A stretch of DNA of 64,000 nucleotides from Pseudomonas thivervalensis. GTDB taxonomy: Bacteria; Pseudomonadota; Gammaproteobacteria; Pseudomonadales; Pseudomonadaceae. Positions within the stretch are counted from its first letter, which is position 1, and the number at the start of each line of letters is the position of its first letter. The translations under genes were made by a program, and so were the position numbers. The notes under the pieces were generated by a model, which saw only the letters and a program-made list of their open reading frames with translations, had not been told where the DNA came from and ran no database searches. Shown piece by piece: positions 24,300-34,028 of the stretch. The stretch lies in the NCBI RefSeq assembly GCF_001269655.1, contig NZ_LHVE01000007.1, positions 124,001 through 188,000 of the forward strand, in the 5' to 3' direction.

Positions 24300-24313
24300 G
24301 TCAATAAAAGTTC
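24300..24313 (+). promoter_or_regulatory. Degenerate FleQ-type box upstream of the adhesin
   Basis: GTCAATAAAAGTTC keeps the GTCAATAAA half of the FleQ consensus but not the second half. It lies about 210 bp before the adhesin start in the same divergent region. Confidence 0.3.
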
Positions 24314-24523
24314 CATGCAGATTTTTAAGCGATGTGAAGACGTGCCGAAAGGGCGACGGATGAGGTGGTTTTTTGTGACGGTTTTTTGTCGTTTAGGCGA
24401 ATTGCCAGCACCTCTTGCTTTCACGAAAGCTGGCAGATTTTCCAGCTTTGCGGGTCGCCAATCTGAGGACGGATTCTTCACCCACACAGGTGCCGACTGC
24501 GGTCGGCAACGGAGGAAATGCAC

Positions 24524-27500
24524 ATGGCAGCGCTCATCGGTATCGTCAGCAAAGTGGTCGGGCAAGTTTTCGCGCAAGCGCCTGGTGGCCAGCAGCGGCC
24601 TCTGGTCGAAGGCGATCGGCTCTATGCCGGCGAACACTTGGTCACCGGTGCCGAAGGGGCCGTGGCGGTTCATCTGCAGAACGGCCAGACATTGACCTTG
24701 GGCCGCGGAAGCGACCTGACCTTGACCCCGCAGTTGCTAGCCAACCATGCGCCTCATGTCGACACGCCCGACGCGGCGACACCGAGTGACGCGCAACTGA
24801 CCGATGTGCAAAAGCTGCAGCAAGCCATCGCCGCCGGTGCCGACCCGACCCAGACCGGTGAAGCCACGGCCGCCGGCCCCGAGGGTGGCAACCCGGGGGG
24901 CGTGGGCGGTGGACACAGTTTTGTGCTGCTGGAAGAAGTCGGCGGGGAGGTCGATCCGCTGATCGGTTTCCCGACGGCCGGGTTCAACGGGATTCCCGAG
25001 TTTCCACTGCTGCGCCTGGCCGGCGATCCGGATAATGGCGACGACGCAACCACGCCACCGGTAACCCCTGAGACGCCGGACAATCCCGTGACCCTAGACG
25101 GGGTCAATGTCGAGGGCGGCGAACTGACCACCAACGAGGCCAATCTGGCCGATGGTACGTCCAGCAATCCGGGGGCGCTGGTGCAAAATGGCACCTTCAC
25201 GGTGTCCGCGCCTGACGGGCTGAGCAGCCTGAGCATCGGCGGCATCAACGTGATCAGCGGCGGCGTGCCCTCAGGTTTCCCCCTGACCATTACATCGCCT
25301 CTGGGCAACACGTTGACCGTCACCGGCTATGACCCGGCCACCGGGGTGGTCAACTACACCTACACCCTGACGGACAATGAAACCCATCCTGCCGGCGGTG
25401 GTGCCAATAGCATCACCGAGCAGTTCCCGGTGGTGGCCGTCGACACCGACGGCGACACGGCCACCGGCACCCTGGACGTCAACATCACCGATGACGTGCC
25501 CCAGGCGATTGACGACAGCCATGCCAACACGGCGTCGGAAACCCTGGTCACCCTCACCGGCAACGTATTGCCCAACGACCATCAGGGCGCCGACCGGATC
25601 CCCACCGGCCCCGACAGCGGACCGATCATTGGCGGGACGTTCACCGGCACTTACGGCACCCTGGTGCTCAACCCCAACGGCACGTACACCTACACCCTGA
25701 ACACCAGCGACCCGCAATTTGTCGCGTTGCATGGTGGGGGCAGCGGAACCGAAACCTTCACTTACACGCTCACCGATGCCGACGGCGACACCAGCACCGC
25801 GAATCTGGTGCTGCAGGTGCATAACAATGACGACCCGGTGGTGCTGGTGGGCCTGGATGCTGAAGGTGGCGAATTGTCGTTGCAGGAGAAAAACCTCAGC
25901 GATGGCAGCGCTCCGGATGCATCGGCCCTGACCCAAAGTGGCACCTTCACCGTGACTGCGCTGGACGGTGTGCAGACCTTGAGCGTGGGCGGCATCAATG
26001 TGGTGACGGGCGGCGTGGCGGCCGGTTTCCCACAATCGATCACCACTGCGCTGGGCAACACCCTGACCATCACCGGCTACAACGCAGCTACCGGCGTGGT
26101 CAGCTACAGCTACACCTTGCTGGACAACGAAGCTCATCCAAATGCCAACGGCGCCAACAGCCTCAGCGAACAGTTCGCCGTAGTTGTCACCGACGACAAC
26201 GGCACCACTGCCAATGGCAACCTGGACGTGAACATCGTCGATGACTTACCTAAAGCCGTGGACGACAGTAACGCCGGTACCGCCTCGGAAACCCAGCTGA
26301 CCCTGACCGGCAGCGTGCTGACCAACGACACCCAAGGTGCGGATCAGGTAGCGTCCGGCCCGATCACCCCCGGCACCTTCACCGGCACTTACGGCACCCT
26401 GGTGCTCAACGCCGACGGTTCCTACACCTACACCCTCAACACCGCCGATGCCGATTTCAAAGGTTTGCACGGCGGTGGCAACGGCAGCGAAACCTTCACC
26501 TACACCCTGACCGACGCCGACGGCGACACCAGCACCGCGAACCTGGTGCTGCAGGTGCACAACAACGACGACCCAGTGATCATCACTGGCCTCGACACCG
26601 AAGGCGGCGAGCTGTCGTTGCAGGAAAAAAACCTCAGCGATGGCAGCAGCCCGGACGCATCGGCCCTGACCCAAAGCGGCACGTTCACCGTGACGGCGTT
26701 GGACGGTGTGCAGACCTTGAGCGTTGGCGGTATCAACGTCGTCACCAACGGCGTAGCGGCCGGTTTCCCACAGTCGATCACGACCGCGCTGGGCAATACC
26801 CTGACCATAACAGGCTTCAACGCTGCTACCGGTGTGGTCAGCTACAGCTACACCTTGCTGGACAACGAAGCCCATCCAAACGCCAACGGTGCCAATAGCG
26901 TTAGCGAGCAATTCGCCGTAGTCGCTACCGACGACAACGGCACCACGGCCAACGGCAACCTGGACGTGAACATCGTCGACGACCTGCCCAACGCCGTGGA
27001 CGACAGCAACGGTACCGCTTCGGAAACCAACCTGACCCTGACCGGCAGCGTGCTGACCAACGACACCCAAGGCGCGGACCAGGTGGCGTCCGGCCCCATC
27101 ACCCCCGGCACCTTCACCGGCACTTACGGCACCCTGGTGCTCAATGCCGACGGTTCCTACACCTACACCCTCAACACCACCGACGCCGATTTCAAAGGCT
27201 TGCACGGCGGCGGTGATGGCAGCGAAACCTTCACCTACACCCTGACCGATGCCGATGGCGACACCAGCACCGCGAACCTGGTGCTGCAAGTGCACAACAA
27301 CGACGACCCGGTGATCATCAACGGCCTCGACACCGAAGGTGGCGAGCTGTCGTTGCAGGAAAAAAACCTCAGCGACGGCAGCAGCCCGGATGCATCGGCG
27401 CTGACTCAAAGCGGCACGTTCACCGTGACGGCGTTGGACGGTGTGCAGACCTTGAGCGTTGGCGGTATCAATGTAGTGACGGGTGGCGTAGCGGCTGGTT

Positions 27501-30500
27501 TCCCACAATCGAATACCACCGCGCTGGGCAACACGTTGACCATCACTGGCTACAACGCCACCACCGGCGTGGTCAGCTATAGCTACACCTTGCTGGACAA
27601 CGAAGCCCATCCAACCGCCAACGGTGCCAACAGCGTTAGCGAGCAATTCGCCGTAGTCGCTACCGACGACAACGGCACCACGGCCAACGGCAACCTGGAC
27701 GTGAACATCGTCGACGACCTGCCCAAGGCCGTGGACGACAGCAACGGTACCGCTTCGGAAACCAACCTGACCCTGACCGGCAGCGTGCTGACCAACGACA
27801 CCCAAGGCGCGGACCAGGTGGCGTCCGGCCCAATCACCCCCGGCACCTTCACCGGCACTTACGGCACCCTGGTGCTCAATGCCGACGGTTCCTACACCTA
27901 CACCCTCAACACCACCGATGCCGATTTCAAAGGCTTGCACGGCGGCGGTGATGGCAGCGAAACCTTCACCTACACCCTGACCGATGCCGATGGCGATACC
28001 AGCACCGCGAACCTGGTGCTGCAAGTGCACAACAACGACGACCCGGTGATCATCACCGGCCTCGACACCGAAGGTGGCGAGCTGTCGTTGCAGGAAAAAA
28101 ACCTCAGCGACGGCAGCAGCCCGGATGCATCGGCGCTGACCCAAAGCGGCACGTTCACCGTGACCGCATTGGACGGTGTGCAGACCCTGAGCGTGGGCGG
28201 TATCAACGTCGTCACCAACGGCGTAGCGGCCGGTTTCCCACAGTCGATCACGACCGCGCTGGGCAATACCCTGACCATTACAGGCTTCAACGCTGCTACC
28301 GGTGTGGTGAGTTACAGCTACACCTTGCTGGACAACGAAGCCCATCCAACCGCCAACGGTGCCAACAGCGTTAGCGAGCAATTTGCGGTCGTCGTCACTG
28401 ATGACAACGGCTCCACCGCCAACGGCAACCTGGATGTGAATATCGTCGATGACCTGCCGACCGCCCATGCTGATTCCGCCTCGGTGGATGAGGGCGGGAC
28501 GGTCAGTGGCAACGTCCTCAACAACGACGAAGGCGGTGCCGACGGTCCGGCCGCGAGTGGTGCCGTGATCGGCGTGCGTGCTGGCAACGACACCTCGACC
28601 CCGGCGATTGGCGGCCTGAACGCCCAGATCAACGGCACCTACGGCTATTTGACCCTGGATGCCAACGGCAACGCTGTCTATCACAGCAACCCGAACACCG
28701 TCAGCGCCCCTGGTGCAACCGATGTCTTCACCTACACCGTGCGCGACGCCGATGGCGATGAAAGCACCACCACCATCACCATCGATGTCCATGACGTCTG
28801 CCTCGTCGCCACGCCGGACCAGGAAATCAGCGTCTACGAAAAAGCCCTCGACCTGAACCAGGACGGCCAGGACCTGGCCCCCGGCACGGTCACCGGCAGC
28901 GACCCGAGCGCCACCAGCGAGACCGCCAGCGGCAGCCTCGTCGGCTCGGTCAGCGGCGCCGTGGGCGCAGTGACCTTCGCACTGGTGGGCAACGCCACCG
29001 GTGCCTACGGCCAACTGTCGCTGCAGCCCGACGGCTCCTACACCTACACCCTGACCTCGCCAGCCACGACCACGCCTCACGCCAACGATGGCCCGAACGT
29101 GCTGAGCGAGAGCTTCACCTATCAGGCCACGGACTCGTTGGGCAACACCGTCACCAGCACCATCGTGATCGACATCGTCGACGACATGCCCAAGGCTCAC
29201 TGCGATGTCGCTTCGGTGGTGGAGGGTGGGACGGTCAATGGCAACGTCCTGGACAATGACGTACTCGGTGCCGACGGCGGTGCGGTCATCGGTGTGCGCG
29301 CCGGCAACGACACCTCGAACCCTGCCATCGGTGGCTTGAACACCCAGATCAATGGCACCTACGGCTACCTGACCCTGGACGCCAACGGCAACGCTGTCTA
29401 TCACAGCAACCCCGACGCTGTCGGCGCCCCGGGCGCGACCGATGTCTTCACCTACACCGTGCGTGACGCCGATGGTGATGAGAGCACCACGACCGTCACC
29501 ATTGACGTGCACAACAGCTGCCTCGTCGCAGAAACCGACCACGACATTACCGTCTATGAAAAAGCCCTCGACCTGAACCAGGACGGCCAGGACCTGGCCC
29601 CCGGCACGGTCACCGGCAGCGACCCGAGCGCCACCGGTGAAACCGCCAGTGGGACTTTGGTCGGCTCGATCAGCGGAGCGACGGGCGCCGTCACGTTCAC
29701 CCTGGTGGGCAATGCCACTGGCGCCTACGGTCAGTTGCAGCTTCAGCCCGACGGTTCGTACACCTACACCCTGACCTCACCGGCCACGACCACGCCCCAC
29801 GCCAACGATGGCCCGAACGTGTTGAACGAGAGCTTCACCTACCAGGCCACCGATTCCCTGGGCAACAGCACCACCGGCAGCCTGGTGGTCAGCATCGTCG
29901 ATGACGTGCCAAAGGCCGTTGCGTCCGAGCGTTCGGTCACCGCGGTGGAGATCGATTCGAACCTGCTGATCGTGCTCGACGTCTCCGGCAGCATGAAGGA
30001 CCCCTCCGGCGTGTCGGGGCTCTCGCGGATGGACCTGGCGAAACAGGCAATCAGCGCCTTGCTCGATAAATACGATGACTTGGGCGATGTGAAAGTCCAG
30101 CTCGTGACCTTCAGCGGCAGCGCCACCGACCAGAGCGGCATGTGGGTGGATGTGGCAACTGCCAAGACGCTGATCTCCGCGCTGAGCGCGAACGGTGACA
30201 CCAATTATGATGCGGCCGTGGCGACGGCCAAGATGGCGTTCGCAAATCCCGGCCAACTGACCGGCGCACAGAACGTTGGCTATTTCTTCTCCGACGGCAA
30301 GCCGACCTTGGGCGAAATCGGCTCGGCGGACGAAGTCGCGTGGAAAGCCTTCCTCGATGCCAATGACATCAAGAACTACGCCATCGGCCTGGGCAGCGGC
30401 GTCAGCAACGCCCACCTCGACCCGCTGGCCTACGACGGCAGTGCCCACACCAACACCAACGCGGTGGTGGTCACTGACCTGAACCAGCTCAACTCGGTGC

Positions 30501-32365
30501 TCTCCGGCACGGTGCAAGGTGCGCCGGTCACCGGCAACCTGCTGGGCGAGGGGGGCTCGTTCGGCGCCGATGGCGGGTTTGTCAAAAGCCTGGTGGTCGA
30601 TGGCACCACGTACAGCTACGACCCGGCGGCCAACGGTGGCCACGGTGCGCTGACCGCCAGCGGCGGGGTCAACCATGGTTCCTTCAATACCGCCACCAAC
30701 ACACTGAGCATCGCCACCGACCACGACGGTACGTTGGTGGTCAACCTGGATACCGGTGCGTTCAGCTACACCTCCCAGACCACCACCGGCACCCTGATCA
30801 CCGAGCACATCGGCTACACCGTCATTGATAATGATGGTGACCTGGCGAGCTCCAGCCTGGTGATCAACGTCGTGCCCAACAGTCCACCGATCGCGGTCGA
30901 CGACAACATCATCACCAACGTGCTGTCGGGCAACATCGTGATTCCAGGCGAGCTGTTGCTGGGTAATGACAGTGACGCCAATGGCGATCCGCTCACCGCG
31001 TCGCCCACCAGTTTCAATACCGGATGGCTCGCCAAGGGCGGGGACTTTACCGGCAGCATCGGCACGGCCAGCTTCACCGGCAACAACGTGCAGTCGATCA
31101 ACCTCAGCCGCAGTGCTTTCGTCGCCAATACCGCGAGCATGACGGCGATGCTGGTGGTCAGCGGTGCACTGGGGATGGTGTCGAACAACAATGCCAACGA
31201 CGAAGACCGGCTCAATATAAGCCTCAAGCAGGGCGAGACCCTCACCCTGGACCACAACCTGTCGGCCGGTCGCATTGCGATGGAATATTCACTCAACGGC
31301 GGGCCTTTCATCGCGATCAACGACGGTGCTTCTTTCACTGCGGCAGCGGATGGCAATTACCAGATCCACGTCACCAACATCGCCAATCCCGGCGGCGGTA
31401 ATGCCAACGCTGCGGAAAACTATCAACTGACCCTGACCGTCGACTATGCCGGGGCGCAGGACAAAACAGCGGATTACCACGGCAGCTACACCGCCAGCGA
31501 CAACCACGGCGGCAGCGACAGTGCGTCGGTTGGCATCAGCTATCAGGCGGGCCATACCCTGACGGGCACCAGTGGCGACGATGTGTTGCTGGCCGGCAAT
31601 GGTGACAACACCCTTAACGCGGGCGACGGCAACGACACCCTCAGCGCCGGATCGGGCAACAACACTTTGCAGGGCGGGGCAGGTGATGACGTGCTCTACA
31701 GCGGCGCGGGCAAGGACCTGCTCGATGGCGGCACCGGCAACGATACCGCCAGCTACGCCCACGCCACGTCGGCGGTCACGGTGAACCTGGGCCTGTTGGC
31801 GGCGCAGAACACCCTGGGCGCGGGCACCGACACTTTGAGCGGCGTGGAAAACCTGGTGGGCTCGAACTTCAACGACACCCTCGTCGGTGACGGCGCCAGC
31901 AACCGCATCGACGGCGGGTTGGGCCATGACGTGCTCAATGGCGCAGGCGGCAATGACCTGCTGATTGGCGGCCTGGGTAACAACACCCTCACCGGCGGCA
32001 GCGGCGCCGATACCTTCCAATGGCAGGCCGGCAACAGCGGCCACGACGTGATCACCGACTTCGCGCCCGGCGTCGACAAACTCGACCTGTCCCAGCTGTT
32101 GCAAGGGGAGAATGGCAGCGCTGCGTCACTGGATGACTACCTGCATTTCTCTGTCAGCGGCAGCGGTGCGTCGGTGATCACCAGCATCGACGTCAGCGCC
32201 ATTGCCGGCGCCACGCCGAACCAGACCATCGACCTGGCCGGCGTCAACCTCGCCAGTCACTACGGCGTCACGCCGGGCGCGGGGGGCATCATTGGCGGCG
32301 CGGACACGGCGACTATCATCAATGGGATGTTGAATGATCATTCGTTGAAGGTGGATACGGTGTGA
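24524..32365 (+). CDS. Giant RTX adhesin with LapA-type retention module (MapA-like)
   Basis: A 2613-residue surface adhesin. Residues about 1-120 are a LapA-type retention module (ALIGIVSKVVGQVFAQ..., LYAGEHLVTG) ending in TAAG (115-118), the dialanine motif cut by the periplasmic protease LapG. Next come Ig/VCBS-like repeats: near-identical 245-246-residue units from about residue 436, then two 240-residue units. A von Willebrand A domain follows (about 1808-1995) with MIDAS motif DVSGSM and GDTNYDAA, then a further VCBS region, RTX nonapeptides from about 2346 (GGAGDDVLYSGAGKDLLDGG) and a T1SS C-terminal secretion region. GGAGG supports the ATG at 24524 over the ATG six bases upstream. The divergent exporter genes complete the system. 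It is shorter than LapA and fits MapA better. Confidence 0.85.
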   Translation: MAALIGIVSKVVGQVFAQAPGGQQRPLVEGDRLYAGEHLVTGAEGAVAVHLQNGQTLTLGRGSDLTLTPQLLANHAPHVDTPDAATPSDAQLTDVQKLQQAIAAGADPTQTGEATAAGPEGGNPGGVGGGHSFVLLEEVGGEVDPLIGFPTAGFNGIPEFPLLRLAGDPDNGDDATTPPVTPETPDNPVTLDGVNVEGGELTTNEANLADGTSSNPGALVQNGTFTVSAPDGLSSLSIGGINVISGGVPSGFPLTITSPLGNTLTVTGYDPATGVVNYTYTLTDNETHPAGGGANSITEQFPVVAVDTDGDTATGTLDVNITDDVPQAIDDSHANTASETLVTLTGNVLPNDHQGADRIPTGPDSGPIIGGTFTGTYGTLVLNPNGTYTYTLNTSDPQFVALHGGGSGTETFTYTLTDADGDTSTANLVLQVHNNDDPVVLVGLDAEGGELSLQEKNLSDGSAPDASALTQSGTFTVTALDGVQTLSVGGINVVTGGVAAGFPQSITTALGNTLTITGYNAATGVVSYSYTLLDNEAHPNANGANSLSEQFAVVVTDDNGTTANGNLDVNIVDDLPKAVDDSNAGTASETQLTLTGSVLTNDTQGADQVASGPITPGTFTGTYGTLVLNADGSYTYTLNTADADFKGLHGGGNGSETFTYTLTDADGDTSTANLVLQVHNNDDPVIITGLDTEGGELSLQEKNLSDGSSPDASALTQSGTFTVTALDGVQTLSVGGINVVTNGVAAGFPQSITTALGNTLTITGFNAATGVVSYSYTLLDNEAHPNANGANSVSEQFAVVATDDNGTTANGNLDVNIVDDLPNAVDDSNGTASETNLTLTGSVLTNDTQGADQVASGPITPGTFTGTYGTLVLNADGSYTYTLNTTDADFKGLHGGGDGSETFTYTLTDADGDTSTANLVLQVHNNDDPVIINGLDTEGGELSLQEKNLSDGSSPDASALTQSGTFTVTALDGVQTLSVGGINVVTGGVAAGFPQSNTTALGNTLTITGYNATTGVVSYSYTLLDNEAHPTANGANSVSEQFAVVATDDNGTTANGNLDVNIVDDLPKAVDDSNGTASETNLTLTGSVLTNDTQGADQVASGPITPGTFTGTYGTLVLNADGSYTYTLNTTDADFKGLHGGGDGSETFTYTLTDADGDTSTANLVLQVHNNDDPVIITGLDTEGGELSLQEKNLSDGSSPDASALTQSGTFTVTALDGVQTLSVGGINVVTNGVAAGFPQSITTALGNTLTITGFNAATGVVSYSYTLLDNEAHPTANGANSVSEQFAVVVTDDNGSTANGNLDVNIVDDLPTAHADSASVDEGGTVSGNVLNNDEGGADGPAASGAVIGVRAGNDTSTPAIGGLNAQINGTYGYLTLDANGNAVYHSNPNTVSAPGATDVFTYTVRDADGDESTTTITIDVHDVCLVATPDQEISVYEKALDLNQDGQDLAPGTVTGSDPSATSETASGSLVGSVSGAVGAVTFALVGNATGAYGQLSLQPDGSYTYTLTSPATTTPHANDGPNVLSESFTYQATDSLGNTVTSTIVIDIVDDMPKAHCDVASVVEGGTVNGNVLDNDVLGADGGAVIGVRAGNDTSNPAIGGLNTQINGTYGYLTLDANGNAVYHSNPDAVGAPGATDVFTYTVRDADGDESTTTVTIDVHNSCLVAETDHDITVYEKALDLNQDGQDLAPGTVTGSDPSATGETASGTLVGSISGATGAVTFTLVGNATGAYGQLQLQPDGSYTYTLTSPATTTPHANDGPNVLNESFTYQATDSLGNSTTGSLVVSIVDDVPKAVASERSVTAVEIDSNLLIVLDVSGSMKDPSGVSGLSRMDLAKQAISALLDKYDDLGDVKVQLVTFSGSATDQSGMWVDVATAKTLISALSANGDTNYDAAVATAKMAFANPGQLTGAQNVGYFFSDGKPTLGEIGSADEVAWKAFLDANDIKNYAIGLGSGVSNAHLDPLAYDGSAHTNTNAVVVTDLNQLNSVLSGTVQGAPVTGNLLGEGGSFGADGGFVKSLVVDGTTYSYDPAANGGHGALTASGGVNHGSFNTATNTLSIATDHDGTLVVNLDTGAFSYTSQTTTGTLITEHIGYTVIDNDGDLASSSLVINVVPNSPPIAVDDNIITNVLSGNIVIPGELLLGNDSDANGDPLTASPTSFNTGWLAKGGDFTGSIGTASFTGNNVQSINLSRSAFVANTASMTAMLVVSGALGMVSNNNANDEDRLNISLKQGETLTLDHNLSAGRIAMEYSLNGGPFIAINDGASFTAAADGNYQIHVTNIANPGGGNANAAENYQLTLTVDYAGAQDKTADYHGSYTASDNHGGSDSASVGISYQAGHTLTGTSGDDVLLAGNGDNTLNAGDGNDTLSAGSGNNTLQGGAGDDVLYSGAGKDLLDGGTGNDTASYAHATSAVTVNLGLLAAQNTLGAGTDTLSGVENLVGSNFNDTLVGDGASNRIDGGLGHDVLNGAGGNDLLIGGLGNNTLTGGSGADTFQWQAGNSGHDVITDFAPGVDKLDLSQLLQGENGSAASLDDYLHFSVSGSGASVITSIDVSAIAGATPNQTIDLAGVNLASHYGVTPGAGGIIGGADTATIINGMLNDHSLKVDTV
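25829..28440 (+). repeat. Tandem 735-738-bp coding repeats in the adhesin
   Basis: Units begin at the DDPV codons at 25829, 26567, 27302 and 28037, spaced 738, 735 and 735 bp; the fourth is partial, ending near 28440. Long stretches of units two and three are identical, including silent positions. Each encodes EGGELSLQEKNLSDGS and a TYTLTDADGDTSTANLVLQV-type domain end. Confidence 0.9.
28456..29900 (+). repeat. Second adhesin repeat family, two 720-bp units
   Basis: The CLVA codons at 28799 and 29519 are exactly 720 bp apart and lie in matching contexts (VYEKALDLNQDGQDLAPGTV, then TTTPHANDGPNVL). These units are unlike the 735-bp family and carry the only three cysteines of the protein. Unit boundaries are approximate. 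Confidence 0.75.
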
Positions 32366-32380
32366 GGTGAGCTGAAACAA

Positions 32381-32420
32381 CAAACCCCGCCATGTCCAGT
32401 TTGGATGTGGCGGGGTTTGC
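32381..32420 (+). terminator. Intrinsic terminator after the adhesin gene
   Basis: CAAACCCCGCCAT and ATGTGGCGGGGTTTG pair over about 13 bp around a short loop and are followed by CCTTTG. It begins 16 bp after the stop codon. Confidence 0.7.
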
Positions 32421-32423
32421 CTT

Positions 32424-32602
32424 TGTGGCGAGGGAGCTTGCTCCCGCTCGGCTGCGCTGTAGGAACTGTGTAGGAGCTGTCGAGTGCAACGAGGCTGCGA
32501 TCTTTCCACTACTCATTGAGTCCTAAGCGAAAGATCAAGATCAAAAGATCGCAGGCTTCGCCAGCTCCTACAGGTCCAGCGGGAGCAAGCTCCCTCGCCA
32601 TA
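32424..32602. repeat. Composite nested palindrome, two 11-bp tandem units
   Basis: Outer GTGGCGAGGGAGC arms enclose an inner palindrome with two tandem TGTAGGAGCTG units (the first reads TGTAGGAACTG) before TCGAGTGCAACGAGG. It lies between the convergent adhesin and ybaN genes. Confidence 0.85.
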
Positions 32603-32610
32603 GGGGAAAC

Positions 32611-33006
32611 TCAGGGGCTGCGCAGCGTTTTCTGCCTGAGAATATAAACCGTCACCAGCACCGCACTGGTGAGCATGAACCCCCGCGCCCATGGCAGGGG
32701 CACCAGGTAGCAGGACAGCAGGATGCTCGTCCACATCAGCCCGATGGCGTAGACCTTGCCCTTGAGCGGGATGCCGTTGCCGCTGAGGTAGTCGCTGATC
32801 CACGGGCCGAGGCGGGGATGGCCTACCAGCCATTGGTAGAAGCGCGGCGAACTGCGGGCGAAGCAGGCCGCGGCCAGCAGCAGGAAGGGGGTGGTGGGCA
32901 GGACGGGAATGAAGATGCCGATGACCCCCAGCACCACGCTCAACCAGCCGATGGCCAGTAGAGCGTAACGCAGGATCAGCGGGCGGTTGCCGACTGGCGA
33001 GGGCAC
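32611..33006 (-). CDS. YbaN family (DUF454) inner-membrane protein
   Basis: About 131 residues with three to four hydrophobic segments. [49 protein letters not shown] is the DUF454/YbaN signature, including the invariant [10 protein letters not shown] and RSSPRFY motifs. The function is unknown; E. coli YbaN lies beside DNA-metabolism genes. I place the start at the GTG at 33006, eight bases after the yecA-like stop, which suggests translational coupling. The longer frame overlaps that gene. Confidence 0.75.
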   Translation of the reverse strand: MPSPVGNRPLILRYALLAIGWLSVVLGVIGIFIPVLPTTPFLLLAAACFARSSPRFYQWLVGHPRLGPWISDYLSGNGIPLKGKVYAIGLMWTSILLSCYLVPLPWARGFMLTSAVLVTVYILRQKTLRSP

Positions 33007-33014
33007 CCGGTCAC

Positions 33015-33602
33015 TCAGTGGTGGCGAGGCTTGAGGATCGCCGGTTTCTCGTCCGGGGCGTTGCACAGCAGATACAGGGCGGTGAGGGCTTCGGGGATCT
33101 GGACGATCATGTCGTCCATCAGGTTCGCGTCGGCGGCGATGTCGGAAAATTCAGGTTGCTCATCGAACAGGCCGGAACCCACCATGATCGGCAGCAGCAT
33201 TTCGCTGACTTCCTCTTCGGCGGTTTCGAACCAGGCGGCTTCGCGCAGGAACACGCCTTCCATGAAGCCGATGCACCAGCCACGCAGTTCCGAATCGTCC
33301 GGGTCATCCCCCAGGTCCAGTTCGCACGGCAGTTCGAATTCTTCGTCGGAAGCCAGTTGACGGGCGATGTGGGCCTTGAGCAACACCAGCGTGGTTTCGA
33401 TTACCTCGCGCTCGGCTTCGTCGGCGTAATGCGGCTCTTCGGCGAAGAGGGCGTCGATCCACTCACGCTCCGGCACTTGTTCGGAGCAGATCGACAGGGC
33501 GGTCAGGTAGCCGTGAGCGGCCACGTAGTCCAGCGCTTCCTCGTGCAGTTCATCGGCGTCGAGGAAGACTTGCAGGCGGGTCAGTTGCTCAGCGAAGGAC
33601 AT
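33015..33602 (-). CDS. YecA family protein
   Basis: A 195-residue acidic, helical cytosolic protein. [40 protein letters not shown] and the [17 protein letters not shown] core are hallmarks of the YecA/UPF0149 family. The C-terminal zinc-binding SEC-C knuckle found in many relatives is missing here; the protein ends [10 protein letters not shown]. Its role is unknown. It is first gene of a two-gene operon with ybaN. Confidence 0.8.
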   Translation of the reverse strand: MSFAEQLTRLQVFLDADELHEEALDYVAAHGYLTALSICSEQVPEREWIDALFAEEPHYADEAEREVIETTLVLLKAHIARQLASDEEFELPCELDLGDDPDDSELRGWCIGFMEGVFLREAAWFETAEEEVSEMLLPIMVGSGLFDEQPEFSDIAADANLMDDMIVQIPEALTALYLLCNAPDEKPAILKPRHH

Positions 33603-33715
33603 TACGGGCTACCTTGGGGAATAAACAATGCGGGAATTCTAGGCCTTCTTGAGCGCCCAGGCCAGCCGCGTGGTGTATTTGCTTCGACTTGGGCCCACGG
33701 GCGGGCCGCGATACC

Positions 33716-33827
33716 TGTAGGAGCTGCCGAAGGCTGCGATCTCTTGATCTTGATCTGTTGGCCGTTCGCTTTAGATGCAATTGGCTGGGGAAAGATCGCA
33801 GCCTCGTTGCACTCGGCAGCTCCTACA
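33716..33827. repeat. Inner-type palindrome without outer arms
   Basis: CTGTAGGAGCTGCCGAAGGC with TGCGATCTCTTGATC at the left pairs with AAAGATCGCAGCCTCGTTGC and CTCGGCAGCTCCTAC at the right. No GTGGCGAGGG arms flank it, showing that the inner element is an independent unit. It lies in the divergent promoter region of recQ. Confidence 0.8.
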
Positions 33828-34028
33828 GGGCGCACGGCGTGCAATCGCCTGCTTGATCACCTCTTGTCAGCAGCCCCCTTTGCAACGAAGGCCTCGGGTA
33901 TACTGCCGCGTTTTGTGATGCCCTGCGGCGTCCCGCCGGTTCGAAACGCGCACTTACGATTTGCCGGTGCAGCGTTTGTGATTCTGAACCAGCCTTGCAG
34001 GGATGTTTCGGTGATTTTTGGAGTTTCT

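Noticed and set aside
24113-24523. Plus-strand and minus-strand short frames between the TolC-like and adhesin genes
   Set aside because: AT-rich promoter region with FleQ-type boxes; the frames lack ribosome-binding sites and protein-like composition.
26246-29542. 1098-codon open frame antisense to the adhesin
   Set aside because: It mirrors the periodic, GC-rich codon pattern of the repeats, has no ribosome-binding site or recognisable domain, and its own repeats match the sense repeats exactly.
33018-34028. Upstream in-frame extension of recQ
   Set aside because: It runs antisense through the YecA-family gene and a palindromic repeat; RecQ homology and GGAG begin at 34029.
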